DNA of 64,000 bases, from contig JAUIFF010000003.1 in the NCBI GenBank assembly GCA_030429545.1, positions 310,001-374,000 on the forward strand, in the 5' to 3' direction. Numbering within the stretch: the first letter of the stretch is position 1; each line of letters begins with the position of its first letter. Below the pieces are notes generated by a model. It was not told the DNA's origin. It saw only the letters and a program-made list of their open reading frames with translations, and did no database searches. The position numbers were made by a program, and so were the translations under genes. The stretch comes from Polyangia bacterium (GTDB taxonomy: Bacteria; Myxococcota_A; Polyangia; Nannocystales; Nannocystaceae). Shown one piece after another: positions 37,888 through 46,782 of this stretch.

Positions 37888-38889
37888 TTAGGACGCACTT
37901 GGAGACTGTTGCCCGCGGGCCCGATAGTGTGCAGGAGTCTCACCTGTCCAGCGTTTGAAGGCCCTATAAAATCCACTTGTATTTGCAAATCCGCAGCGGT
38001 CTGCAATCTCCGGAATCGACAGTTGCAGACCAACGACCTGTTCAATCGACCAGCGCATGCGCTCTTCGTCGACCACACAATGAAAACTCGTCGCGGCAGC
38101 GCTCAGGCGCCGTTGGAGGGTTCGCCGGCTCACGCCGAGGGCCCGGGCAACCACATCGAGAGAAGCACCTTTGGCCAGGTGTTTGCGTATCTCTTGCCGC
38201 AGTCGCGTGAGTAAGTCGCAGTGGTGCATGGCCGCGAGCTGGCGCTGGGCTGCGGCCTCGACGCTTCGACACAATTCGGGTTCGGCGTGCAAAGACTTTC
38301 GCCCGAGTTCCTCGGCGGCAAACACCAGGGCATTGAGGGACTGTCCAAATTGCGGCGTACACCCCCATCGCGCTTTGTAGGCCTCGGTCCCCGCAGTCGA
38401 TTCATGCATCAATTGAACTGTCTGCAAAACCAGATGCGTCCCGGTGAGCCAACCACAAAGGCGATGGAGTATTCCGAGGGCAAAGTCGATCTCGTGGGCG
38501 GAGCGATGCCACGGCACCTCGGCAAACGAAACAATCGCTTGCCGGTCGCGCACCTGGAGGTCCAAAAGTCGTCCAAGCCGCGGGTTGATGAGACCCTGGT
38601 AACGCACCAGCCGTCGCAAGCTGTGCCCCAGGGTCGGGCTACTCATGGCCAGGTACGTCAACTGGTTGAAGGCCCGCAGCCGAATGCTCCCCGACAGTTC
38701 GAGCCCCAACACCGGGCTGCTGAGCTGTTTGGCGATCGACTCCCAGTCGACCCACGACTCGACGTGGCCGTGGCAATCCACGCTGTCCCGTAGCGCAGCT
38801 GCGGGTATCGTGTGCCCAGCTTGCCCGAGTGCTTCGATCATCAGCTGCGTCAGAACACGATGTCGTTGTGACTCTGGTGGCGAGGACAC
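37888..38889 (-). CDS. AraC-family transcriptional regulator (AraC_N ligand domain)
   Basis: 333 residues. The N-terminal 200 residues (LTYLAMSSPTLGHSLRRLVRYQGLINP, EIDFALGILHRLCGWLTG) match the ligand-binding domain of OruR/ArgR-like AraC regulators. The C-terminal dual HTH has LDVVARALGVSRRTLQRRL and IPEIADRCGFANTSGFYRAFKRWTGETPAHYR, the diagnostic second helix region. It lies just upstream of the cytochrome/copper monooxygenase gene in the same direction and is the obvious candidate to control it; the effector is unknown. One iterated palindrome lies in the HTH (37978-37987). Confidence 0.9.
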   Translation of the reverse strand: MSSPPESQRHRVLTQLMIEALGQAGHTIPAAALRDSVDCHGHVESWVDWESIAKQLSSPVLGLELSGSIRLRAFNQLTYLAMSSPTLGHSLRRLVRYQGLINPRLGRLLDLQVRDRQAIVSFAEVPWHRSAHEIDFALGILHRLCGWLTGTHLVLQTVQLMHESTAGTEAYKARWGCTPQFGQSLNALVFAAEELGRKSLHAEPELCRSVEAAAQRQLAAMHHCDLLTRLRQEIRKHLAKGASLDVVARALGVSRRTLQRRLSAAATSFHCVVDEERMRWSIEQVVGLQLSIPEIADRCGFANTSGFYRAFKRWTGETPAHYRARGQQSPSAS

Positions 38890-39045
38890 GACATCACGAA
38901 CCTAGCACAAATAAACTTGCAGGTACATTGTCGCGATTGTACCCGCTACGGCAACGATGTCGGTGCAACACCACGTACCCATGTGTTAGCGGACTGCGCG
39001 CGTCGTGCTCAACACCCGACCCCCATCGCTTGGCATACCAACCAA

Positions 39046-39189
39046 CTAGCGACGGTTGGCGTAGATGCTCGCGCGCAACCGCCTCACGCGACGCCGGTGG
39101 TGCTGCAAGGCGTGGACAAACTCGCTGATCGCCAGGCATACCGCCGGGCCCAGCAGGGCGATCAACACGATCAATGCCGTGGGATCCAT
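39046..39189 (-). CDS. Small single-span membrane protein
   Basis: 47 residues from ATG 39189. One hydrophobic helix (ALIVLIALLGPAVCLAI) is followed by a His/Arg-rich tail (HHRRRVRRLR), giving an inside-positive C-terminus. Nearly all codons end in G or C, as in real genes here, which argues for coding. No homology recognised. It sits alone between the AraC gene and the thrS leader. Confidence 0.5.
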   Translation of the reverse strand: MDPTALIVLIALLGPAVCLAISEFVHALQHHRRRVRRLRASIYANRR

Positions 39190-39381
39190 GACCCGTGTAC
39201 GCTGCCAGTGGCGTGCCAGGTGCGCGCAGCAATTCCTTCGTGCTACCCCGCGAAACAACTTCTAAATCCCAGTGCGCGGATAACTGCCACATGATGAATC
39301 TGTCGCAGAAGTCAACGCCCCCCTGACAAACATGTCCGACTCGAGGCAGATGTGCGTGTGTTGCTGCACACCTTTGCGCAC

Positions 39382-39409
39382 TTGGCGATGGCCGCAGGTC
39401 GTGTAGACT
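39382..39409 (+). promoter_or_regulatory. Possible sigma-70-type promoter for the thrS leader
   Basis: TTGGCG (39382-39387), a 16-bp spacer and TAGACT (39404-39409). A start 7-8 nt further on would fall at or next to the leader-peptide ATG, making it leaderless. Weak matches, read by eye. Confidence 0.35.
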
Positions 39410-39416
39410 GAAACCG

Positions 39417-39461
39417 ATGTACGCAGTCAAAGCAATCTACGCAATGACTACCGCCGGCTGA
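39417..39461 (+). CDS. thrS leader peptide with tandem Thr codons
   Basis: The 14-codon frame MYAVKAIYAMTTAG starts at ATG 39417 and stops at TGA 39459-39461. The two consecutive threonine codons (39447-39452) lie directly before the first of four self-complementary segments, exactly where a stalled ribosome would mask it. No good Shine-Dalgarno is visible. The gene is too short for normal gene finding; support comes from its position and codon content ahead of threonyl-tRNA synthetase. Confidence 0.65.
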   Translation: MYAVKAIYAMTTAG

Positions 39462-39518
39462 TGCCGGGGGTCATGTGCGTACAGACAAACCCCCGGAGCC
39501 TGCGCGCGGGGGTTTTTT
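39454..39518 (+). promoter_or_regulatory. Transcription attenuator upstream of thrS
   Basis: Four segments: 1 = CCGGC (39454-39458), 2 = GCCGGGGGT (39463-39471), 3 = ACCCCCGG (39489-39496), 4 = CGGGGGT (39507-39513) followed by TTTTTT. Pairings 1:2, 2:3 and 3:4 are all perfect and mutually exclusive. 3:4 plus the T-run is an intrinsic terminator; 2:3 is the antiterminator. A ribosome stalled on the leader Thr codons would cover segment 1 and favour 2:3, raising thrS expression when charged Thr-tRNA is low. Confidence 0.75.
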
Positions 39519-39596
39519 CGTTGGTTTTTTGCGATCCTCCGGCCGGCCTAGGGCGATGTCGAACCCGCAACCCCAACAGTCAAAAGGAACCCCAGC

Positions 39597-41636
39597 ATGA
39601 GTATCTCGGTCAAACTCCCCGACGGTTCGAGCAAACAACTCGACGACGGTGCCAGTGTATTGGACCTCGCCAAAGCGATTAGCCCAGGGCTTGCCAAAAG
39701 CACGGTCATCGGCCTCGTCAACGGCGACCAAGTCGACGTGAGCCACAAACTCACCGACGGCGACGACGTCAAGTTGGTCACCGACCGCGACCCGTTAGGT
39801 CTCGAAACCCTGCGCCACTCGGCCGCCCACCTGATGGCCGCGGCCATCCTTGCCGAATATCCCCACGCCCAACTGACGATCGGTCCCGTGACCGACGACG
39901 GGTTTTACTACGACCTCTACATGGGCGACGGGCCCACCATCACCCCCGCGGACTTCCCCAAGATCGAAGCCCGGATGAAGAAGTTGGCCAAGGCGGCCGA
40001 TCCGTTCGTTCGCTGCGTCGCCGCCAACGAGCAGGACAAGGTCTATCAGGACTACCGGGCGATCGACGGCGGGCAAAACAAGTTCAAGGCGGAGATCATC
40101 GACGACCTCAAACAGGGCGGAGCGTTCTCCGAAGCCGACGATGCCCCTGAGCTCAGCTTCTATCGCAGCGGCGAATTTATCGACCTGTGCCGCGGCCCAC
40201 ATGTGCCGCACACCGGTTGGCTCAAGCACACCAAGCTCATGCGGGTCTCTGGTTCGTACTGGCGTGCCGATGCCAACCGCGAACCACTCACGCGTGTGTA
40301 CGGCACGGCCTTCTTCAAAAAGAAGGACCTATCTGCCTATTTGCACATGTTGGAAGAGGCAAAAAAACGCGACCACCGGATCCTCGGCGAGCAGCTCGAC
40401 CTGTTTCACTTTGTCGACGACGCCCCCGGCTTTCCGTTTTTACACCCCAAGGGCGCTGCGGTGTACAACCTGCTGCAGGACTTTATGCGCGCGCAGCTTC
40501 ACCGTCGCGGCTACAACGAAGTGCGCACGCCACTGATCCTCTCCGAGAGTATGTGGCACCGCTCGGGGCACTACGACAACTACATGGAGAACATGTTCTT
40601 CACCCGTCGCAAGCTGCGTGACCCCAAGGTCGAGGGTGGGATCAACAACGACGCACCCGAAGAGCGGCCGATGGCGGTCAAGCCGATGAACTGCCCGGGT
40701 CACCTGCTGATCTACAAGCACCGCCTGCGCAGCCACAACGAGTTCCCCCTGCGGATCGCCGAGATGGGACTTGTCCACCGGCGCGAGATGTCGGGCGTGC
40801 GCCACGGGCTATTTCGTGTACAGGCATTTACCCAGGACGACGCCCACCACTTTTGTACGCCCGAGCAAATCACCGACGAGATCAACATGCTGATCGACTT
40901 CTTCTTTGAGGTCTACGGCGCGTTTGACCTCAACGAAGTCACGCTCGAGCTGTCGACCCGGCCAGACAAATCGATCGGTTCCGACGAGATGTGGGAGCGG
41001 GCCGAGACCGCGCTCAAGGGAGCACTCGACAAGAGCTCCCGCCCCTATAAGCTCAACCCCGGCGACGGTGCGTTTTACGGGCCCAAAATCGACTTCCACA
41101 TCCGCGACTGTATCGGCCGCACGTGGCAGTGCGGGACCATCCAGCTCGACTTCTCGATGCCCGAGCGATTTGGCCTGGAGTACGTGGGTCACGACGGGGC
41201 CCGGCACACCCCGGTGATGATTCACCGCGCCTGCTACGGTTCGCTCGAGCGGTTTTTTGGGGTGATCACCGAGCACTTTGCTGGCGCCTTCCCGCTGTGG
41301 CTGGCCCCGGTCCAGGTCCGGCTTTTGCCGGTCTCCGAAAAGTATGTCGAATACGCCCACAAAATCGCGGCCGAGCTGCGCAGCCACGAGTTGCGGGTCG
41401 AAGTCGACGACGGCGACGATCGCCTGGGCTACAAAATCCGCAAGTCGACGCTCGACAAGGTGCCCTACGGCATCGTTGTGGGGAGCAAAGAGCAGGAAGC
41501 CGGCACCATCAACGTGCGCACGCGCGAGGGCAAGGAGCTCGGGGCCATGTCGGTGCAAGCATTTGTCGACAACCTGGCCCCGGCCACGGTCAAGGGGCTG
41601 ATCGCCTCGTTCAACCGCAAGGAATCGGCCGCCTAA
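39597..41636 (+). CDS. thrS: Threonyl-tRNA synthetase
   Basis: 679 residues, slightly longer than the usual about 640. Domain order is standard: TGS domain (1-60), editing domain with HSAAHLMAAAI (H74 region) and CRGPHVPHTG, class II catalytic core with FLHPKGA, KPMNCPGHLLIYKH (zinc Cys), RIAEMGLVHRREMSG (motif 2), and GSLERFFGVITEH (motif 3), then the anticodon-binding domain (LWLAPVQVRLLPVSEKY). It charges tRNA-Thr with threonine and removes mischarged serine. AAGGA precedes ATG 39597. Expression is probably controlled by the leader peptide and attenuator directly upstream, and an intrinsic terminator follows. Confidence 0.98.
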   Translation: MSISVKLPDGSSKQLDDGASVLDLAKAISPGLAKSTVIGLVNGDQVDVSHKLTDGDDVKLVTDRDPLGLETLRHSAAHLMAAAILAEYPHAQLTIGPVTDDGFYYDLYMGDGPTITPADFPKIEARMKKLAKAADPFVRCVAANEQDKVYQDYRAIDGGQNKFKAEIIDDLKQGGAFSEADDAPELSFYRSGEFIDLCRGPHVPHTGWLKHTKLMRVSGSYWRADANREPLTRVYGTAFFKKKDLSAYLHMLEEAKKRDHRILGEQLDLFHFVDDAPGFPFLHPKGAAVYNLLQDFMRAQLHRRGYNEVRTPLILSESMWHRSGHYDNYMENMFFTRRKLRDPKVEGGINNDAPEERPMAVKPMNCPGHLLIYKHRLRSHNEFPLRIAEMGLVHRREMSGVRHGLFRVQAFTQDDAHHFCTPEQITDEINMLIDFFFEVYGAFDLNEVTLELSTRPDKSIGSDEMWERAETALKGALDKSSRPYKLNPGDGAFYGPKIDFHIRDCIGRTWQCGTIQLDFSMPERFGLEYVGHDGARHTPVMIHRACYGSLERFFGVITEHFAGAFPLWLAPVQVRLLPVSEKYVEYAHKIAAELRSHELRVEVDDGDDRLGYKIRKSTLDKVPYGIVVGSKEQEAGTINVRTREGKELGAMSVQAFVDNLAPATVKGLIASFNRKESAA

Positions 41637-41681
41637 CTCGGTCAGCGAGCCGGTCGAACACACAGGCTGGCCACAATCCAA

Positions 41682-41711
41682 CCGGGCACGCGTATGGCGT
41701 GCTCGGTTTTT
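41682..41711 (+). terminator. Intrinsic terminator after thrS
   Basis: CCG-G-GCACGC (41682-41691) pairs with GCGTGC-T-CGG (41697-41706), loop GTATG, followed by TTTTT. The iterated palindrome 41715-41724 abuts it and is extended here to TTGTATG-CA-CATACAA. Confidence 0.9.
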
Positions 41712-41783
41712 GTATGCACATACAATCCGAAAGCTCCCGCTCACACTCCAGCTAGCCACCCAAGCTACGTGCTAGCGTGAACC

Positions 41784-43010
41784 GTGCCCCCCGAAGCCCT
41801 GCGCCAACTCGCCGACCTCGCCTCGCAGTTTTGCCGGCGCGACGACCTCGAACTACCCCCGAGTGCCGTCGCCATCGTGCTGAGGCTCGGGCTATGGACC
41901 GGCCAACAGGCTCTCGCCCACACCCGTCGTACCCGTGGCGACTGGCCAGCTGCCACGATCGCCGCGATTGCACCCTACCTCGACGCCCCCGAGATTGAGC
42001 GGCTGCTCATCGACAAACATGTATATCCACTTTTTCCGTGGATCTCGCTGCGGATAGGTGTCGAACGGCTGCTTGTTCGGCTCGCGCAGCTCGCCGGCAA
42101 TGCGCGGGCCCTGGCCGCCTACAAACAATTTCCCGCCAGCTTGCGGGCCCTGCTCGCACCGACTGCACGGGCACTCATCGAAGCTAGTGTTGACGACCAC
42201 GCACACCAGCTCGCCGAGCTCGTTGCCGATACGGCGCGCCACTGCCATCTCATTGACCGGGTGTACGAACAGGCCGATGTTGTGTTTGAAGTGCTACCGG
42301 CGGTGACCGACACGGCAACCCAGCAACAGCTGATCGCCCGCACCATCGAGCGTGTCTACGACGAAGATTTCCCCCTGAGCCCGGAGGTCTGGCGCAAGCT
42401 CGCGGCAGTCGATGAGCCCCGGGTGCGGGCCGAAGCACTGCGCACCCAATCCGACTACCCGCGGGCCTGGAAGCTGGCGGCGGTCTCTTTTCATCAGGGC
42501 AAAGACCTGCGCAACGCCACCCTCGATGCCTGGCTCGCTGCCTGTGAGCGACTCGTGGCCAAGGGCTTTGCCCTGCGAGGCAACCTGATCCCCTACCCGT
42601 TGCCGCCACGGCTCCTGCGGGCGACCCAAACATTTCTCCACACGACCAGTCCGGCCGACCGTGCCTACGTGCTCATTCAGCTGTCCAAAGGGCATCCCGA
42701 GCTGGTTTCGACCGCGGTCGACAACCTCCAAACACTCCCAAATGTCGCGCAGGCGCTCGCGTGGGTCACGTTTGCCAGTGGCCTATCGCCCGACCACCAG
42801 CTCACTCGCCAGGCCGTCACGACGTTTCGTCAACGGCTCGGCACAAGCCTGTTTAACGAACAACGCGCGTGGATCGGCTGGTGGGGGGAGACCGAATCGA
42901 CCCCGCAATGGTGCGCCCGCGCGATCGCGATGTTGCCAACACCAGAGCAACCGCCCGCGCTAGCCGGGCTCCTGCGCCAACTCCTCGAACGTCACAAGCC
43001 CACGCAGTAG
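41784..43010 (+). CDS. Hypothetical helical repeat protein
   Basis: 408 residues from GTG 41784. Ala/Leu-rich helices throughout (for example VAIVLRLGLWTGQQALAH, ALAGLLRQLLERHK), with a pattern like HEAT/ARM or TPR-type solenoids but no diagnostic motif. There is no signal peptide or membrane segment, so it is probably cytoplasmic. I do not recognise the family. It stands about 70 bp after the thrS terminator and so has its own promoter; the next gene is about 170 bp on. Confidence 0.6.
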   Translation: MPPEALRQLADLASQFCRRDDLELPPSAVAIVLRLGLWTGQQALAHTRRTRGDWPAATIAAIAPYLDAPEIERLLIDKHVYPLFPWISLRIGVERLLVRLAQLAGNARALAAYKQFPASLRALLAPTARALIEASVDDHAHQLAELVADTARHCHLIDRVYEQADVVFEVLPAVTDTATQQQLIARTIERVYDEDFPLSPEVWRKLAAVDEPRVRAEALRTQSDYPRAWKLAAVSFHQGKDLRNATLDAWLAACERLVAKGFALRGNLIPYPLPPRLLRATQTFLHTTSPADRAYVLIQLSKGHPELVSTAVDNLQTLPNVAQALAWVTFASGLSPDHQLTRQAVTTFRQRLGTSLFNEQRAWIGWWGETESTPQWCARAIAMLPTPEQPPALAGLLRQLLERHKPTQ

Positions 43011-43177
43011 CCCACGATTTGTTGCAGTACCAACGATTTGCGCGGATTTACTCAACGCTGAAACACACACATCTTCCGACCCGCCGCGGGCAGTTTTGCT
43101 CCCGGGAATCCGCCCTAACTGAGTTTTAGCTATCGACTCAGATCTTTCGATATCCTGCCTGTGAGGACAGGTTCCAC

Positions 43178-44809
43178 GTGACGACGTATTCGCTCCATAT
43201 TCAATACCACGACCGCCCCGCAGAAATCCGCGAGTTCTCCAAACCCGAAGTCATTATCGGGCGCGAGGCTGCCGACATTTCCCTTGGTGACCCACTGGCC
43301 TCCGGCCACCACGGCAAGCTTGTCCTCGACCCTCGCTCACAAACATTGACATACACCGATCTCAACTCGAGCAACGGGTCGAGATTTCTCAATGGCCAAC
43401 CGATCACCGCGCCCGCCCAGTTTGGCCCGGGGCATGCGGTCCGTATTGGTAATTGTATCATCACAGTTCGTAGCATCGGCGGTACCCAACAACGGGCCAA
43501 CCCCAATCGTGGGGGCACCGTGCTCGGCGGGGTATCACCACTCGCCGGGGGTCTCCCAAGTGCAGCCAAACCGCCCCCAGCTTCGGTTCCGGTCGCGGCG
43601 CCTGTGATGCCCCCGGTCGCCGCTCCCGTGGCTGCTCCTGTGGTCGCTGTGGCTGCTGCTGCCGGGGCCGGTAAAACCCCGAACGAAGTGCCGATGGCAA
43701 CCGTCAACCCGGCGCCTATTTCGTTTAACGCAGCGACCGAACCTGTCCCGCAGGCAAATGTTCCTGTCCCACAAGACAGTCCCGCTACACCGGCGAGCGA
43801 GCCCAGCCTTCCACCGTCACAGCCGGTTGGCGACCTGCTCGACCCCAAGCGCACAACCAGCTTTGGCGAAGCCTGGGGCCTGCTCATGAAAACCTGGCCG
43901 TATCTGGTTGCGCGCTGGACCGTTTACGGCCTGTACGCCCTTGGCTGCCTGGTGTGGTTTTGCGTGTGGGGTGGGCTCGCCTATCTGTTTCGCGAAAGCG
44001 GCTCGGTCGTCACGGTGTTGCTCATCATTGCTGTCGGCGGATTTGGAGCTATCGCCTACTGGCTCAAACGCTATGTCCTGTACCTGCTCAAGGCCGGGCA
44101 CATTGCAGTGATCACCGAGCTCATCAAACACGGAACCCTGCCCGAGGGCAAAAACCAGGTCGAGTACGGCAAGGGCATTGTCACCGAGCGGTTTGGCGAG
44201 GTCACGGCCCTGTTTGCCGTCGATGCGCTTGTCACCGGCATTTTGCGGATGATCAGCCGCACCATCATTGGCATCACCAACCTCATTCCGATTCCGGGGC
44301 TCGACAAGATTGGTCGCATCGTCACCGCGATCATCAACCGCGCGCTCACCTATATCGACGAAGCCATCTTCAGCTACACCCTGCTGACCGGCAGCACCAA
44401 CCCGTGGGCCAGCGCGCGGACCGGGATTGTCCTGTACGGACAGTCGTGGAAACCCCTCCTCAAAAGCGCCTTCAAGGTCTGGCTGCTGGGACAGGTCGCC
44501 TGGTTTGTCGCATTTTTGGTCATCCTGCTGCCGACCTACGGGCTCATGGCGCTCATGCCCGATGCCAGCCTCATTCTCGGCATCATGGCTGTGATCCTCG
44601 CGCTTTTGGTTGTATCTGCATTTTATGAGCCCCTCGCGTTGGTCTACATGATTCTGACCTACAACCGGGCGATCCAGGGCCAAACGCCGAGCGCCGAGTG
44701 GGAGGAGAAAATCGGCAAGGTCTCGAGCAAATTCCGCTCAATGTCGGAAAAAGCGGCCAACTGGGTTTCGCAAAAGAAGTCGCCACAACCGACGCCACCA
44801 GCCGCCTAA
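43178..44809 (+). CDS. FHA-domain polytopic membrane protein
   Basis: 543 residues from GTG 43178. Residues 1-100 form an FHA phosphothreonine-binding domain: VIIGREAADISL (G-R), ASGHHGKLVLD (S-x-x-H type) and LNSSNGSRFLNG. A 130-residue Pro/Val/Ala linker follows, then five or six hydrophobic segments (about 240-495: VYGLYALGCLVWFCVW, VVTVLLIIAVGGFGAIAY and others) and an amphipathic tail. FHA domains dock onto kinase-phosphorylated partners, so this may be a membrane target of Ser/Thr kinases such as the one at 8147-11005; that link is inference. Confidence 0.8.
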   Translation: MTTYSLHIQYHDRPAEIREFSKPEVIIGREAADISLGDPLASGHHGKLVLDPRSQTLTYTDLNSSNGSRFLNGQPITAPAQFGPGHAVRIGNCIITVRSIGGTQQRANPNRGGTVLGGVSPLAGGLPSAAKPPPASVPVAAPVMPPVAAPVAAPVVAVAAAAGAGKTPNEVPMATVNPAPISFNAATEPVPQANVPVPQDSPATPASEPSLPPSQPVGDLLDPKRTTSFGEAWGLLMKTWPYLVARWTVYGLYALGCLVWFCVWGGLAYLFRESGSVVTVLLIIAVGGFGAIAYWLKRYVLYLLKAGHIAVITELIKHGTLPEGKNQVEYGKGIVTERFGEVTALFAVDALVTGILRMISRTIIGITNLIPIPGLDKIGRIVTAIINRALTYIDEAIFSYTLLTGSTNPWASARTGIVLYGQSWKPLLKSAFKVWLLGQVAWFVAFLVILLPTYGLMALMPDASLILGIMAVILALLVVSAFYEPLALVYMILTYNRAIQGQTPSAEWEEKIGKVSSKFRSMSEKAANWVSQKKSPQPTPPAA

Positions 44810-45177
44810 CCGTAGGTTGGTGAACTGCTGCGGCGCACGTCCGCGGCACTTCAAAGCCGGCTCACAACCCCCAAGCCTCAACGGTGCCGCAGCCTCGCCT
44901 GCCGCCCCGACGCTGCTGCGGACAGGCTTCCCCCACCTCACCCAAGCCCTGGCTCAACAACGGGCGGCCCCGGCACAACAACGCGTCGGCGGTTGGCCTG
45001 CCAACCCGAACGCTGCGAGCTGGCGGCGAGCTGGCTGTTGGTCGCCGTTTGTCCTCGTCTGCCAACCCGAACGTGGCGACGAACAAGCTCAACCTCGCCA
45101 GGCCCTGGTACAACACCGCTGCCTGCCCGATACAGGCGTGTTGCGGTTGGTACGGTCGACGCCGCAACCAAAAATCT
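44810..45177. other. Gene-free, hairpin-rich stretch between convergent genes
   Basis: No convincing gene. It contains several strong foldbacks: CCGCAGC with GCTGCGG (about 44887 and 44914), GGTTGGC-CT-GCCAACC (about 44992-45007), a 12-bp imperfect stem (about 45032 with 45074), and GTTGCGG with CCGCAAC (about 45140 and 45162). The 15-mer CTGCCAACCCGAACG occurs twice (44998-45012 and 45059-45073), and GCCCTGG..CAACA occurs near 44946 and 45102. It may be a decayed repeat or a structured RNA. Confidence 0.5.
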
Positions 45178-45203
45178 GCCCCCGCCTCGACGCAGACGGG
45201 GGC
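45178..45203 (-). terminator. Intrinsic terminator for the leftward lipoprotein gene
   Basis: GCCCCCG (45178-45184) with CGGGGGC (45197-45203). On the minus strand the stem is followed by AGATTTTT, so it best serves the gene ending at 45223. Confidence 0.8.
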
Positions 45204-45222
45204 TTTGAGACCACTGCTTTGA

Positions 45223-46782
45223 CTATTGCTGGAAGCAATAAATCGGCAGCTGTAGCGCACACCCACCGATCGAGGTGCAGTCACTTGTCCACTGATTGTC
45301 GGTCACGTCCCAACGCCCCATGTGTCCGGTGCCGAGCAGCTCGTCGGTCCAGCCGGCACAGTCCCCGGCGCCATCTAGGTCGCCGAAGGTGTTGGTATTG
45401 CTCCACACATGCTTGGTCGAATCGCACGACTCACCGCTTTCTGGCGGTGTTTGGCCGTTGGCGGTCATGTCGATGGCGTGCAGCAACGCACCGTCGACGA
45501 GGTCATCCCAGTTGTCGGCAACCTTTGTACCATCAATGAGAATATATGGCTCATCAGACAGGGTGAAGCGTAGCAGTGGCGAATCGAGGCCAGAGCTTAC
45601 CCACGAGAGATAGGTCCCTGGCAGGTTGACGGCTTCGGCCTCGCCTTGGCACTTGGCGTCGGCCCCTGCCACACCTCCGAGGTTACCTGTATACGCATTG
45701 ATGGTGACGAACACGAACTTTCCGGGGAACAGACATTCGGCGCTGCACAGGTCGCCGTCGTCGTTGTTGCCGTCGTCGCATTGCTCGCCAGCTAGGTCGT
45801 TGAGCGTGCCGTCGCCGCAGGCTGCATCGGTGCAGTCGGCATCGCAGTTCTCGGTGTTGACCCCACCTTCATCGCAGGTCTCGTTGGCCGCCTGGTTGAC
45901 GATAAGGTCGCCGCAGGCCGCCATCGTACAGTTGGCGTTGCAATCCGCCGACTCGCCCCCGTCGTCACACTCTTCACCGGGTTGGATCTGACCGTCGCCA
46001 CACGAGGCGAGCGCACACTCGTTTGTACACTCATCATCGTTGTTGTTGTTGCCGTCGTCGCAGCCTTCGCCGGGTCCGACAAAACCGTCGCCGCACACTT
46101 GTAACGTGCAGTCGCTCTTGCAGGTGGCCGTATCGGCATTGTCACCGCCGTTGTCACACTCCTCTGGGCCTTCGACGACGCCGTTGCCACACTCAAAGTT
46201 GGCGCACCCGCTGCTGTCGATCGTACAGCTATCTGTACAGTCTAGGTCTCCACCGTCAAAACCGAGTCCAACACAGCTCTGGTCACCAAAGTTACTGAGG
46301 TCGCACTCCTCACCGTCGTCGAGCGAGCCATTGCCGCAGGTCTTACAGCCCGATGTACTGATTGTGCAGTCATCGTTACACGAGAGGGTCCCTGGTTCTT
46401 CGCCAAGCCCCTCACAGGTCTGGTCGCCAACATCGGCACCATCGCACTCCTCGCCATCGTCGATCACCCCGTTGCCACATCCCGGAGGCGTGTCCGTTGG
46501 GTCGGTCGTGGGTCCTTCGGTCGGGTCAGTTGGATCGGTCGGGTCGGTCGGGTCGGTCGGGTCGGTCGGGTTCGTCGTTGGCTCCTCGGTCGGATCCGAG
46601 GTCTCCGTGCCTGGATTTTCGGTCCCCTGGGTTTCCGACGGATCACCAGTTGTCGTTACAACCATGGGGTCTGTGTCCGAATCTGTCTCGGAATCTCCCC
46701 CTCCGCCACCACAGGCGCCTGCAAATGCAAGCATCGTTAAACATGAACAAAGAGACACTCCAAATCGAATCCGAGATTTCAT
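45223..46782 (-). CDS. Lipoprotein with DPT tether, DUF4215-type Cys repeats and DUF1554-like C-terminal domain
   Basis: 519 residues from ATG 46782, with AGGA close upstream. The lipobox is AFAGACGGG (C24). A tether with five-fold DPT repeats is followed by about seven Cys-rich units of the form CGNGxxxxGEECDxG (CGNGVIDDGEECD, CGDGFVGPGEGCDDGN, CGDGQIQPGEECDDG and others), the DUF4215/myxococcus repeat. The last 150 residues (FVTINAYTGNLGGVAGADAKCQGEA to LPIYCFQQ) resemble DUF1554, a C-type-lectin-like surface domain first noted in Leptospira. Probably an outer-surface ligand-binding protein. Two similar tethered lipoprotein genes lie upstream. Confidence 0.85.
   Translation of the reverse strand: MKSRIRFGVSLCSCLTMLAFAGACGGGGGDSETDSDTDPMVVTTTGDPSETQGTENPGTETSDPTEEPTTNPTDPTDPTDPTDPTDPTEGPTTDPTDTPPGCGNGVIDDGEECDGADVGDQTCEGLGEEPGTLSCNDDCTISTSGCKTCGNGSLDDGEECDLSNFGDQSCVGLGFDGGDLDCTDSCTIDSSGCANFECGNGVVEGPEECDNGGDNADTATCKSDCTLQVCGDGFVGPGEGCDDGNNNNDDECTNECALASCGDGQIQPGEECDDGGESADCNANCTMAACGDLIVNQAANETCDEGGVNTENCDADCTDAACGDGTLNDLAGEQCDDGNNDDGDLCSAECLFPGKFVFVTINAYTGNLGGVAGADAKCQGEAEAVNLPGTYLSWVSSGLDSPLLRFTLSDEPYILIDGTKVADNWDDLVDGALLHAIDMTANGQTPPESGESCDSTKHVWSNTNTFGDLDGAGDCAGWTDELLGTGHMGRWDVTDNQWTSDCTSIGGCALQLPIYCFQQ
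46521..46572 (-). repeat. 9-bp tandem repeat encoding DPT units
   Basis: Repeats of GGGTCGGTC encode the Asp-Pro-Thr tether of the lipoprotein on the other strand. Inner copies are identical, so copy number is probably variable between strains. Confidence 0.85.
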
